Positions 42,231-49,999 of a DNA stretch of 49,999 nucleotides are shown one piece after another (position 1 is the stretch's first letter; the number at the start of each line of letters is the position of its first letter). Source of the stretch: Terriglobia bacterium. GTDB lineage: Bacteria; Acidobacteriota; Terriglobia; Terriglobales; Acidobacteriaceae. The DNA lies in assembly GCA_032252755.1 (NCBI GenBank), contig JAVUPY010000002.1, positions 1 to 49,999 on the forward strand. Direction: 5' to 3'. Both the position numbers and the translations under genes were made by a program. A model generated the notes under the pieces. That model ran no database searches. It was not told the DNA's origin and was given only the letters and a program-made list of their open reading frames with translations.

Positions 42231-43100
42231 ATGGCGAACGCAAAGCAAACCGTAACCTTGGTTGGTGCCGGAAACCTGGCACACGCACTGGCCACACTCC
42301 TTCCGCGAGCTGGATACAACATCGCCGAGATAGTTACGCGATCCAATTCCCGGCGCACGCGGCTGCTTGCTGGGATGGTTGGCGCATCGGTGAGAACGAT
42401 CGCCGATGCCGACTGGTCCGGAGACATAGCTTGGTTGGCTGTAAGTGACGGCGCCATTCGCCAGGTTGCTGCGCATCTGGCATCTCTCGCCGGCTGGAGA
42501 AATAAGCTCGTCCTTCATTCCAGTGGGGCACTTTCGAGCCATATTCTCCTGCCGCTAAAACGCCGCGGAGCGCACATAGCTTCCGCTCATCCCATGATGA
42601 CGTTCGTTCCCGGTGAAACTCCTGACATGACCGGCGTGGCCTGGACGATTGAGGGCGATACCAAAGCCCTTGCGGCCGCCCACCGCATCGTGATCGCACT
42701 GGGTGGACGTCCGCTGAAGATAGATCCACAGCAGAAGCCGCTCTACCACGCGTTTGGAGCGTTCCTCTCGCCGCTGCTGGTAGTGCATCTTACGACCGCT
42801 TCAGAGGTCGCGATCAACGCGGGGATCTCGCGACGACAACTTGGCGAGGTGATGGGGCCGATTGTCGAAAGGACGATTCAGAACCTTTTTGCAAATATTG
42901 GGCGACGAAGCGGGGCAGGGAAGGCGTTCTCGGGGCCGCTCATTCGAGGCGATATCGAAACGATTCGCGCACACTTGCGTTCATTGCGCCAGGTTCGGGA
43001 AGCGCGCGAACTCTATATCGCGCTGTTGCGGGCTGCGCTGAAAAGCGGATTGCCAGTAAAAAACCGTGCAGCAATTGCGAAACTCGTGGCCGATTGCTGA
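42231..43100 (+). CDS. Rossmann-fold DUF2520 protein
   Basis: The 289-aa protein starts with an NAD(P)-binding fold (TVTLVGAGNLAHALATLLPR) and continues with a helical C-terminal DUF2520 domain, seen in oxidoreductase-like proteins related to ketopantoate or pyrroline-5-carboxylate reductases. Other clear blocks are SAHPMMTFV and LYHAFGAFLSPLLVVHLTTA. The substrate is unknown. The chosen ATG begins just before the fold; the ribosome site is poor (GCGAAG). It converges with ribA; the stops are 15 bases apart. Confidence 0.85.
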   Translation: MANAKQTVTLVGAGNLAHALATLLPRAGYNIAEIVTRSNSRRTRLLAGMVGASVRTIADADWSGDIAWLAVSDGAIRQVAAHLASLAGWRNKLVLHSSGALSSHILLPLKRRGAHIASAHPMMTFVPGETPDMTGVAWTIEGDTKALAAAHRIVIALGGRPLKIDPQQKPLYHAFGAFLSPLLVVHLTTASEVAINAGISRRQLGEVMGPIVERTIQNLFANIGRRSGAGKAFSGPLIRGDIETIRAHLRSLRQVREARELYIALLRAALKSGLPVKNRAAIAKLVADC

Positions 43101-43115
43101 CACTTGTCCGGCAGG

Positions 43116-43739
43116 TTACGGGAAGCGCATCGAGAAGAGGTGACCCATCTTTTCGCGCTTGGTTTCGAGATACTTCTCGGCGTATGGAGTAGGCTCTACT
43201 TCGCAGGGAACGCGCTCAGCGACTGCGACCCCGCCCTTCTCAAGTGCCGCAACCTTGTCGGGATTATTCGACAGAAGTCGAACGGACTTCACGTTGAGTG
43301 CGCGAAGAATCTCGACCGGCATGTTGTAGTCGCGACAGTCGGCCTTGAAGCCCAGTTTCTCATTCGCCTGGACCGTGTCTAATCCCTGGTCCTGTAGTTG
43401 GTAGGCCTGCAGCTTTGCCATCAGCCCGATGCCGCGGCCTTCCTGTTCTTCGTAGATGAGGATTCCAGCGCCAGTCTCGGAAATCATTTGCAGCGCCATT
43501 TCCAACTGCTGCCGGCAATCACAGCGCAACGAGCCGAAAACATCGCCGGTGAGGCATTGCGAGTGGATGCGCACGAGTGGCGGTTCACTGTGAATGTTGC
43601 CCATTACGAGAGCGACAGCTTCTTCGCGGCGGCGTTCGCCTTCGCTGAGAAAATGACCCTCATAGCCCAGGATACGAAACTGTCCCCAACGGGTGGGAAA
43701 TTTTGCCTCGGCAATCTTCTTTACTGATGGTTCGGTCAC
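43116..43739 (-). CDS. ribA: GTP cyclohydrolase II
   Basis: First step of riboflavin synthesis: opens GTP to the diaminopyrimidine. The 207-aa protein has the zinc cysteines (64, 75 and 77 in the longer numbering: HSQCLTGDVFGSLRCDCR), IYEEQEGRGIGLMAKLQAY with the catalytic Arg, LGFKADCRDY, and LLSNNPDKV. It is a stand-alone enzyme, not fused to RibB. The longer frame starts two codons earlier at another GTG that touches its own AAGG, so the GTG at this position has better spacing. A TATAAT lies only five bases before the longer start, so the transcript may be leaderless. Confidence 0.93.
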   Translation of the reverse strand: MTEPSVKKIAEAKFPTRWGQFRILGYEGHFLSEGERRREEAVALVMGNIHSEPPLVRIHSQCLTGDVFGSLRCDCRQQLEMALQMISETGAGILIYEEQEGRGIGLMAKLQAYQLQDQGLDTVQANEKLGFKADCRDYNMPVEILRALNVKSVRLLSNNPDKVAALEKGGVAVAERVPCEVEPTPYAEKYLETKREKMGHLFSMRFP

Positions 43740-43750
43740 GGTCACCCTTA

Positions 43751-43756
43751 ATTATA
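43751..43756 (-). promoter_or_regulatory. Minus-10 box close to the ribA start
   Basis: A perfect TATAAT reads leftward and ends five bases before the first GTG of ribA. Transcription would then begin at or within a few bases of the start codon. The -35 region is weak. Confidence 0.4.
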
Positions 43757-43973
43757 GCTGCTGGATTAGATTCCGCAGAGCAGAGAACGTTGCGCCCATG
43801 CGACGTGTGCTTTTTGTCACTGCGGCCTGTATAGCGCGTCACTGCCAACCTCGCGCATGCGGTTTGTGTATGCACGGAAGCTTTCGAACGCCATAGTACG
43901 TGCTCAACTCCAGCAGCTGTTCTTTGACTGTGCAGGGATGATGGAAGTGTCATGGACGGTTCAAGCGAGTGAG

Positions 43974-44002
43974 TTGGCGAATCGGGAGGTGGCTGATAAA
44001 AT
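43974..44002 (+). promoter_or_regulatory. Promoter for tRNA-Ala
   Basis: TTGGCG, a 17-base spacer and TAAAAT (four and five of six). The expected start is about 32 bases before the tRNA. The rest of the 300-base spacer back to ribA shows no gene. Confidence 0.6.
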
Positions 44003-44041
44003 GAATGTTGTCGAGCTTTGCTCGGCACCTTCCCAGACAGT

Positions 44042-44117
44042 GGGGCTATAGCTCAGTTGGGAGAGCGCTGCAATCGCACTGCAGAGGTCGTGAGTTCGAC
44101 TCTCACTAGCTCCACCA
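44042..44117 (+). tRNA. tRNA-Ala (anticodon CGC)
   Basis: A complete cloverleaf: acceptor GGGGCTA with TAGCTCC (one G-T pair), D arm GCTC/GAGC, anticodon stem CTGCA/TGCAG with loop ATCGCAC (anticodon CGC, reading GCG), T arm GTGAG/CTCAC around TTCGACT, discriminator A, and encoded CCA. It is 76 nt and reads GCG, a common codon in this GC-rich genome. Confidence 0.95.
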
Positions 44118-44158
44118 AAAAGCCTAAGAGATAAACGCAAGTCATTATTCCTTAAGCG

Positions 44159-44845
44159 TCAAAGCCTCTTGAGGTATTCCTTCGCTTCTTCGAGTTGTGG
44201 AAAGAGTTTCTCGTCTTGTTGGAACTCGCGCGGATGAACGCACCGGCGGCTGCCGCGCAGTTTGACGGGATGTTTCAGGTGAAGCATCTCATGGTAGACG
44301 AGATACTCGATCGCGTACTTCGGCACGCGCGGGTGGTCGAAAATCTTGCTGACGACGATAGCATTGTGAGCGGGATCATAGTGGCCGAGCGCATTGCGCG
44401 CGTGCACGCTGCTCCACGTCATCTGCGGACGCGCGAGCAGGCCATAGAAGAAGCGCGTGTTGAGGTCGTCAAAGATGGCGTCGAGGTCATAGCTGTGTCC
44501 CTTGGCGCTGACGATCTTCTTGCGGCCGCGCATCTGGCGAACGAGATGCGCCTTGCGGGAGAGATCGTGGCTGGAAACGTATCGGCGATAGCGCGTGGCG
44601 TGCTCGGGTTCAATGGGCTTGCGGTAGATCTTCGCGATGAGGATGTGAAAGATGGCGTGCAGGACACTTTCGGGCGCGCCTTCCAGCAGATCGGAAATGC
44701 GCAACTTGAGGACATTGTCACGGAGGCGAATGGTGTTGTTGATGTTCGCGAACGGATAAAACCGTATCTCGAACTCAGGCATGGGGGCACGGGGACGCAG
44801 TTCCCGGTAGGTGTGTTGGAGAAGTTTGTGAAGATACTCAGTCAC
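44159..44845 (-). CDS. SprT-like zinc metalloprotein
   Basis: The 228-aa protein carries the zincin motif HEMLH (185-189) in YLVYHEMLHLKHP and a third possible zinc ligand at His204, a layout found in SprT-like proteases and M48-type putative peptidases. The N-terminal part is helical (MTEYLHKLLQHTYRELRPRA). The middle has a basic segment (RQMRGRKKIVSAKGHSYDLD). Substrate is unknown; a DNA-protein crosslink protease is an analogy with Spartan, not shown. It is the last gene of the leftward chain that starts at uvrA, a repair gene, 71 bases after the preceding stop. Confidence 0.83.
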   Translation of the reverse strand: MTEYLHKLLQHTYRELRPRAPMPEFEIRFYPFANINNTIRLRDNVLKLRISDLLEGAPESVLHAIFHILIAKIYRKPIEPEHATRYRRYVSSHDLSRKAHLVRQMRGRKKIVSAKGHSYDLDAIFDDLNTRFFYGLLARPQMTWSSVHARNALGHYDPAHNAIVVSKIFDHPRVPKYAIEYLVYHEMLHLKHPVKLRGSRRCVHPREFQQDEKLFPQLEEAKEYLKRL

Positions 44846-44916
44846 GGCGATAAAAACAGATCTCTCGCAGCACCCGGAATGGCAAGAGGATCGGGCAGCA
44901 GCGGGGCAAGTTCAGA

Positions 44917-45549
44917 TTAGCACGGAGAACAGGGTGGCTTGACTTCGTCGCTGTCGTTGCGCTTGTCTTTCTTCTTTTCTTCTTTCAGTTCCCTCTCTTT
45001 TTCTTTCTTTGTCTCCTCTTTAACGTTGCCGCGCTTTTCCAACTGGTCCTGGAGCATGGAGCGGGCGGAGTCGGCGCTTTCGTTGACCGAGTCGGTCACG
45101 TCTTCGAGCGCGATTCCGTAGTTGCGCAGTTGTTCCGGGGTCGACGTTCGCTTCAGTTCGGTGAGTTTGACCTGAAAGTCGGAATCCATTTCTATGACCG
45201 ACTTCAATGGCTTGCGAAGGTCCTGGCTCTTGTCGTTGTAGTCGTCGAGGTTGTCGTCGATTTCGTCGACCAGAGTGGCGAGATCTTCGAGCCGGTTACG
45301 CATCTCGGAGCCGTCTTCACCCATGAGCGTGGGGTTAGTCCGCATGTTCTGGATCATTTCCATGCGGGCCTTGGCGAAACCTATATAGAGCTTCATGCGC
45401 TTTTCGGGTTCCTGAGCCGTCTCACGAAGTTCGTTTACTTCCTTGTCGTTGAGGGGATCGTGGTATCGCTGAGCAAGCACCGAAACTCCAGTGCCCAGAA
45501 ATGACAGCAGCATGAGAGATAAGAATGCACGTCGGATGGTCGGGGTCAT
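44917..45549 (-). CDS. Secreted helical protein with Lys/Glu tail
   Basis: No family is recognised. The 210-aa precursor has a signal peptide (AFLSLMLLSFLGTGVSVLAQ), a long helical region (VNELRETAQEPEKRMKLYIG and LEDLATLVDEIDDNLDDYND), and an extreme Lys/Glu tail (EETKKEKERELKEEKKKDKR) ending in CSPC, two cysteines close to the C-terminus. It starts on an ATGA overlap with the preceding gene, so the two are translationally coupled. It is probably periplasmic and forms a complex with its operon partners; that is inference. Confidence 0.75.
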   Translation of the reverse strand: MTPTIRRAFLSLMLLSFLGTGVSVLAQRYHDPLNDKEVNELRETAQEPEKRMKLYIGFAKARMEMIQNMRTNPTLMGEDGSEMRNRLEDLATLVDEIDDNLDDYNDKSQDLRKPLKSVIEMDSDFQVKLTELKRTSTPEQLRNYGIALEDVTDSVNESADSARSMLQDQLEKRGNVKEETKKEKERELKEEKKKDKRNDSDEVKPPCSPC

Positions 45550-46052
45550 GGATTCTCCTTGTCCGGTGGGGCTGGCCCCAATTCTTTTTTGGGCTGATCG
45601 AACATGCTCATCAGGATGTCGCTACGGGTTCTGCTGATGCTGTTGACAATCTTGTGGACGGAAGGGCGGTCGTCAAAGTTAAGGGTCTCTTCGATTTGTG
45701 AGATTCGCCACTGCAACTTGCGCAGGCCGATCTCGGTTTCCTTGCGGCGCTTCTTGGTCTGGAGAGAGTCGTGGCCCGCCTTCAGGGCGAAGCGACCGGC
45801 ATTGTTCATGGCGGTGTGAGCATCTTGTACGTTCCCCAGCGTGAAGTATTGATCGGAAAGGTCGACGAGCCTGCGGGCGGCCTCAAGACAGTCCTTGGTG
45901 CAGTCCTTTGGATTCGCGGTTTCAGCACGCGCCACGGCCTTATCGGCTTCCGCCTTGAGCCTGTCCAGATCCGGTTTCTGCTTGTCGGCGGCAGCAGAAA
46001 GGATTGGGAACAGCGCAAGTACGCCGAGGGCGAGGATGGAGCAAGCTTTCAT
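45546..46052 (-). CDS. Small secreted helical protein
   Basis: No family is recognised. The 168-aa precursor has a signal peptide (MKACSILALGVLALFPILSA), then a helical domain with a paired cysteine motif (NPKDCTKDCLEAARRLVDLS) and a heptad-rich centre (RKETEIGLRKLQWRISQIEE). A much longer frame continues upstream but lies wholly inside the TPR gene, so the ATG at this position is right: it makes an ATGA overlap with the TPR gene's stop. It overlaps the next gene in the same way, giving a chain of three coupled genes. Confidence 0.78.
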   Translation of the reverse strand: MKACSILALGVLALFPILSAAADKQKPDLDRLKAEADKAVARAETANPKDCTKDCLEAARRLVDLSDQYFTLGNVQDAHTAMNNAGRFALKAGHDSLQTKKRRKETEIGLRKLQWRISQIEETLNFDDRPSVHKIVNSISRTRSDILMSMFDQPKKELGPAPPDKENP

Positions 46053-47374
46053 TTCTTGCGGCTCTCCGGATCTATAGCGACGAGGCGATGACGCGCCTGC
46101 CACTCCTGGTCGGGATATTTCCCGTCGGAGACTTGCAGGAAATTCTTGTACTGCTCGCTGGCTTCCTTGTAGGCGCGAAGGTGATCGAAGCAGGTGGCGC
46201 GGAGGAAATAGGTACCGGGCGTTTCCTGCAGATACTTGGCCCGGGCATTCAGCGCCTGGATCGCGCCGGCGTAATTCTTCGCCTGTGAGGCGGCGACGGC
46301 AAGCTCGCCATAAGCGTCTCCCCAAGCGGGCTTGAGCTTGATTGCCTGCACGTACGCGGCTTCGGCCTCTTCGTATTTCGCTTCTTTGGAAAGTGTGTGG
46401 CCGAGCTGGAAGTAAAGTGTGGCGTCGTTGGGTTCCTTTGCGATCAGGTTGCGAACGGTGGCTTCAGCGGCCGAATAGTTCTTGCTGTCGAGCTGGACGG
46501 CAGCGAGTTCGCGAAGGGTGTCGGAATCGCCCGGTTTGAGTTCGAGGGCCTTCTCGAATTCGGCAGTGGCCTCGGGGTTCTTCTGTTCCATGCGGTAAAC
46601 GCGTCCGAGCTGCAGGTGCCCGTTGATGCTCTGCGGATTGGCCCTCACGAACGACGCGAGCGTCTGTTCGGCGTCCGGCAGACGGTTCTGACGCAGATAT
46701 AAATTACTGAGAAGAGCGAGGGCGTCGGAAGAATTCGGATCTCGCGCAAGGGCTTGCTTGTAGGCCTTCTCGGCTCCGGTTGTGTCCTTGCGAGATTCCA
46801 GAAATTGCCCGAGTTCGAGCAGCGGGGCAGGGTCCTTGGGGCGAAGTTCGGCGAGGGTCTGGTAGGCGTCGACAGCGCCGGCGGGATCAGTGGTCTTCAG
46901 CTTATTCGCGAGCAGTGCCCAGACCTGCGTGAGAGTTTTCTGCTGATCGGGTGTCGGTTTGAGCTTGGCGGCTTTGTGAAGATAGACACCGGCTTCGCTC
47001 TCGCCTTTCTCGGCAAGCAGAACGGCGAGATCAAGGTTCGACTCGATGACCGTGGGCTGCAAGGCAACGGCCTTGTGATAAGCAGCAATAGCGTCATCCG
47101 GGCGATTGGTTTCGCTGTAGACGTAGCCGAGATAGAACCAGGCCTGGTAGTTCTGCGGATTGTCCTCGGCGGCCTGCTTAAGGAGCGGCTCGGCGGTGGC
47201 GAAATCTTTCGCTTGAGCGGCGGCTACGGCCTTGCGGAATTCGAGTTCGGATTCGCTAGTGTGCCTTTTCGCCGGACGAGATGCGGTCTGCTTGCGTGCG
47301 CTCGATGACTGCGCGAAGACAGACGCACATAACGCCAGCACAACTGTGCACGCGATGATGTGTCTAGGACGCAT
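46049..47374 (-). CDS. Secreted TPR-repeat protein
   Basis: The 441-aa precursor has a signal peptide (IIACTVVLALCASVFAQSSS) and about ten TPR units, for example NYQAWFYLGYVYSETNRPDD, DPAPLLELGQFLESRKDTTG, NSSDALALLSNLYLRQNRLP and DATLYFQLGHTLSKEAKYEE. TPR proteins scaffold protein complexes; which complex is unknown. Its ATG lies inside the end of uvrA (11-base overlap), so its translation may depend on uvrA. It is followed by two small exported helical proteins with ATGA overlaps; the three probably work together in the periplasm. Confidence 0.85.
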   Translation of the reverse strand: MRPRHIIACTVVLALCASVFAQSSSARKQTASRPAKRHTSESELEFRKAVAAAQAKDFATAEPLLKQAAEDNPQNYQAWFYLGYVYSETNRPDDAIAAYHKAVALQPTVIESNLDLAVLLAEKGESEAGVYLHKAAKLKPTPDQQKTLTQVWALLANKLKTTDPAGAVDAYQTLAELRPKDPAPLLELGQFLESRKDTTGAEKAYKQALARDPNSSDALALLSNLYLRQNRLPDAEQTLASFVRANPQSINGHLQLGRVYRMEQKNPEATAEFEKALELKPGDSDTLRELAAVQLDSKNYSAAEATVRNLIAKEPNDATLYFQLGHTLSKEAKYEEAEAAYVQAIKLKPAWGDAYGELAVAASQAKNYAGAIQALNARAKYLQETPGTYFLRATCFDHLRAYKEASEQYKNFLQVSDGKYPDQEWQARHRLVAIDPESRKK

Positions 47375-49999
47375 TGCTATGAGCGTTCTCGTTAGCAGGT
47401 AAGATGCGGGTCAGCCATTTTCCGGTGTACGACTTTGACAGCCCCGCAATCTGTTCGGGCGTGCCGACGCCGACGACGCGGCCGCCACGCGCACCACCTT
47501 CCGGCCCGAGATCGATTACCCAATCAGCGACTTTTATGACGTCGAGATTGTGTTCGATTACGACGATCGATCCACCGGCATCGATGAGGCGCCTGAAGGC
47601 CGCCAACAATTTGCTTACATCGTCAAAGTGTAACCCCGTAGTCGGCTCGTCAAAAATGTAAAGCACGCGTCGGCGGCGCTTCGATTCCTCTCCCTCTGCG
47701 TTAACACGAATGGCGGAACGGGGCTGGAGATGGGCGGCAAGTTTCATACGCTGGGCTTCGCCTCCGCTGAGGGTGGTGGCGGACTGGCCAAGCCGCAGAT
47801 ACCCGAGGCCGACTTCATCTAAAACTTTAAGTTTATCGAGTATTTTCTGGGACCCATTGAAGAAGTGCATGGCTTCGCGGACGGTCAGGTTGAGGACGTC
47901 GTGGATGTTGCGGCCGTGGTAGTGGACTCGCAAGATCTCGGGTTTGTAGCGCGTGCCCTTGCACTCCTCGCAGATCAACTCGACGTCTGCGAGGAACTGC
48001 ATCTCGACGGTGACGGTGCCGTCGCCCTGGCAGGCTTCACAACGCCCGCCGGGGATATTGAACGAGAAGTGTCCTGCGGCGTAGCCCTGTTTTTGCGATT
48101 CGGGCAGCGAGGCGAAGAGTTCGCGGATGGCGTCGAAGGCCTTGATGTAGGTGACGGGATTCGAACGCGGAGTGCGGCCTATGGGCGACTGGTCGACGAG
48201 CACGACTTCGTCAATGAACTCGTCGCCTTCGAGTTTGCTCCATTGTCCTTCGGGGGTAACACCGGTGGTTTGTTTCTTGGCGGCGGCAAGCGCCTGGTAC
48301 AGGACGTCATGCACAAGCGTCGATTTGCCGGATCCCGAGACGCCGGTGACAGCGACGATCATGTCGAGTGGGAAAGTGATGTCGAAGTTCTTCAGGTTGT
48401 GGCCCCGGACGCCGCGTAGTGCGAGTTTGCGCTTGGTTGCGGAGCGGCGCTGCGACGGCATGGCGATGTGGAGGTCTCCGTGGAGATAGCGGCCGGTAAG
48501 CGACGTGTGTTCGTCACGGAGCGTCTCGTAGGTGCCTTGGGCGACCAGTTTGCCGCCATGCTCGCCGGCGCCGGGGCCAAGATCGAGGATGCGGTCGGAG
48601 GCTCGCATGATCTCGGGGTCATGCTCGACGACCAGGATGGTGTTTCCGAGATCGCGCAGGTTATGAAGGATGTTGATGAGGCGCTCGGTGTCGCGGCTGT
48701 GAAGGCCGATGGAAGGCTCGTCGAGAACGTAAAGCGTGCCGACGAGATGCGAGCCGAGCGACGTCGCGAGTTGAATGCGTTGCGCCTCGCCGCCGCTGAG
48801 AGTCGATGAAAGACGGTCGAGCGTGAGGTACTCGAGGCCGACGTCATTGAGGAAGCGCAGGCGCTCACGGATCTCTTCGAGGAGCTTGCCGGCAATGTCA
48901 TTTTCCTGGCGAGTGAGTTTGAGGTCGCGGAAGAAGCCCGCCGCATCTTCGACGGTCATGGCGGTGACCTGGCAGATGTCCTTGCCGGCGATTTTCACCT
49001 GCCGGGCGTCGGCGCGGAGTCGAGTTCCGTTGCAGCTTCCACAGAGCGAGTATCCACGATAGCGGCTGAGGAAGACGCGAACGTGGAGTTTGTACTTCTT
49101 GCGCTCGAGATGTGCGAAGAAGCCCCGGACACCCATGAAGCGGCCTTCACCGTCGAGGATGAAATCGCGCTGGTTAGGCGTCAGGGCCTCCCATGGGACG
49201 TCGAGCGGGATTCCGGCAGCGCGCGCGTAACGCTTCATCTCGGTCGCGAGAGGCCGGTACTTCGGCTTGGTCCAGGGCTCGATCACGCCTTCGGAGAGCG
49301 TCTTGGTTTTGTCCGGGATGACGAGGTCGAGGTCGAAGTCGATGGTGTTGCCGAAGCCCTGGCAGCGAGGGCAGGCGCCGTAGGGATTGTTGAAGGAGAA
49401 GAGGCTGGGCTCGGGCTCGCGATAGACGCGGTGGCAGGTCTTGCACTCGAAAGCGGCGGAGAAGCGAAGTGCTGGCCGCACGGGCGGACGCGGCTTCGCC
49501 GCAGACACTTGCGGATCGAGCGTTTGAAGGTCGCGCGGGACGATCTCAAAGAGGATCTCACCCGATTCGCGGTAGCCGATCTCGGCGGCGTCCACGATGC
49601 GGGCGCGGTTCTCGGCGGAGACGGCAATGCGGTCGACGAGGACGAAGACGGGCAGGCGGAAGTCGATTTCCAGCAGCGATTCCGGCGTGGAGAACTCGTA
49701 GATGGTGCCGTTCTGATAGAGGCGGTTGAAGCCGCGCTTGCGGAGGTCGGCGAGGCGCTCGCGGAGCGCGTCGGACAAACCGCCGTGGGTGTCCGACGCC
49801 ACGGGCCTGGCAGCTTTCTTTGTCCGACGCGCGGGCTTTTTCGTGTCGGACGCGGCGGCCTCGGCTGGCTGGGCCGGGGTGGTGGCGAGGGACTGCACGG
49901 GGAAGAGCGCGTGGAGGCGAGTGCCCTCTCCCAGGGCCAGAACCGCGGCGGCAATTTCGTCCACCGTGTCGCGTCGGACAATGCCGTTGCAGCCGGTGC
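47364..49999 (-). CDS. uvrA: Excinuclease ABC subunit A, 5' end outside the window
   Basis: Damage-recognition ATPase of nucleotide excision repair. The visible part, about 878 codons, lacks the N-terminus with the first Walker A. It shows the first-half zinc finger (CKTC and CPRC motifs), ABC signature LSGGEAQRIQLATSLGSHLV, DEPSIGLHSRD, the second Walker A GVSGSGKSTL, the second zinc finger (CEACQGDGTV with CEECKGTRY), and the second signature TLSGGEAQRMKLAAHL with FDEPTTGLHF. Just after LALGEGTRLHALFPVQ is an Ala/Lys/Arg-rich stretch (AAASDTKKPARRTKKAARPV) absent from the E. coli enzyme as I recall it. The frame is open to the window edge, TGCNGIVRRDT. It overlaps the TPR gene by 11 bases. 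Confidence 0.95.
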   Translation of the reverse strand, partial: TGCNGIVRRDTVDEIAAAVLALGEGTRLHALFPVQSLATTPAQPAEAAASDTKKPARRTKKAARPVASDTHGGLSDALRERLADLRKRGFNRLYQNGTIYEFSTPESLLEIDFRLPVFVLVDRIAVSAENRARIVDAAEIGYRESGEILFEIVPRDLQTLDPQVSAAKPRPPVRPALRFSAAFECKTCHRVYREPEPSLFSFNNPYGACPRCQGFGNTIDFDLDLVIPDKTKTLSEGVIEPWTKPKYRPLATEMKRYARAAGIPLDVPWEALTPNQRDFILDGEGRFMGVRGFFAHLERKKYKLHVRVFLSRYRGYSLCGSCNGTRLRADARQVKIAGKDICQVTAMTVEDAAGFFRDLKLTRQENDIAGKLLEEIRERLRFLNDVGLEYLTLDRLSSTLSGGEAQRIQLATSLGSHLVGTLYVLDEPSIGLHSRDTERLINILHNLRDLGNTILVVEHDPEIMRASDRILDLGPGAGEHGGKLVAQGTYETLRDEHTSLTGRYLHGDLHIAMPSQRRSATKRKLALRGVRGHNLKNFDITFPLDMIVAVTGVSGSGKSTLVHDVLYQALAAAKKQTTGVTPEGQWSKLEGDEFIDEVVLVDQSPIGRTPRSNPVTYIKAFDAIRELFASLPESQKQGYAAGHFSFNIPGGRCEACQGDGTVTVEMQFLADVELICEECKGTRYKPEILRVHYHGRNIHDVLNLTVREAMHFFNGSQKILDKLKVLDEVGLGYLRLGQSATTLSGGEAQRMKLAAHLQPRSAIRVNAEGEESKRRRRVLYIFDEPTTGLHFDDVSKLLAAFRRLIDAGGSIVVIEHNLDVIKVADWVIDLGPEGGARGGRVVGVGTPEQIAGLSKSYTGKWLTRILPANENAHSNAS

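Noticed and set aside
45546-46325. Long 259-codon frame for the small secreted protein
   Set aside because: The first 91 codons are the shadow of the TPR gene; the signal peptide and ATGA overlap fix the true start at 46052.

Overview
The window is 50 kb of bacterial chromosome at roughly 55-60% GC. It is dense with housekeeping genes and has little obviously foreign DNA. It looks like a Gram-negative (diderm) Acidobacteriota, probably class Terriglobia. The grounds are a complete tol-pal cluster with a lipoprotein Pal, a K-independent proton-pumping pyrophosphatase, a two-subunit 2-oxoacid:ferredoxin oxidoreductase, dnaE next to accA, many small secreted coiled-coil or TPR proteins, serine/threonine kinase-TPR fusions, and intergenic spacers filled with short hairpin words. 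The taxonomic call is inference from gene content, not from a marker comparison.

Layout. 1-9 kb: tRNA-Asn, hppA with a long leader, a MscS channel, a PEP-mutase-like enzyme, a DUF1203 protein, a broken TonB-receptor tail, and a CCA-adding-type nucleotidyltransferase with a histone-H1-like tail. 9-20 kb: a YdeI-like protein, a 58-aa membrane protein, a secreted TIM-barrel-like protein, dnaE, accA, a 737-bp inverted-repeat-bounded cassette carrying a dihydrofolate-reductase-fold gene, and korAB. 20-26 kb: small secreted and Fe-S proteins, then the leftward tolQ-tolR-tolA-tolB-pal-cpoB cluster that links the inner membrane proton force to the outer membrane and peptidoglycan. 26-38 kb: a frameshifted small gene, a kinase-TPR receptor with a small partner gene, an M20 peptidase, a CRP-like site with an orphan hairpin, a phosphoesterase lipoprotein, thiO, a class-D-like sortase with a probable substrate, and a coiled-coil membrane protein. 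38-50 kb: a DUF421 protein, polX, cspA, a Nudix hydrolase, a DUF2520 protein, ribA, tRNA-Ala(CGC), and an overlapping leftward chain from uvrA (5' end outside the window) through a TPR protein and two small secreted proteins to a SprT-like metalloprotein.

The most interesting structure is the cassette at 15696-16432. It has matching terminal inverted repeats, an 8-bp direct repeat on both sides and no transposase. It sits inside a palindromic intergenic repeat whose uninterrupted relative lies about 3 kb away after korB. Removing the cassette and one direct repeat restores that relative almost exactly, so the insertion can be read from this window alone. Secondary points are a sortase/substrate pair in a diderm, a textbook CRP-type palindrome ahead of an orphan terminator, Lys/Ala-rich disordered additions in two nucleic-acid enzymes, and two genes that look broken by one-base shifts.
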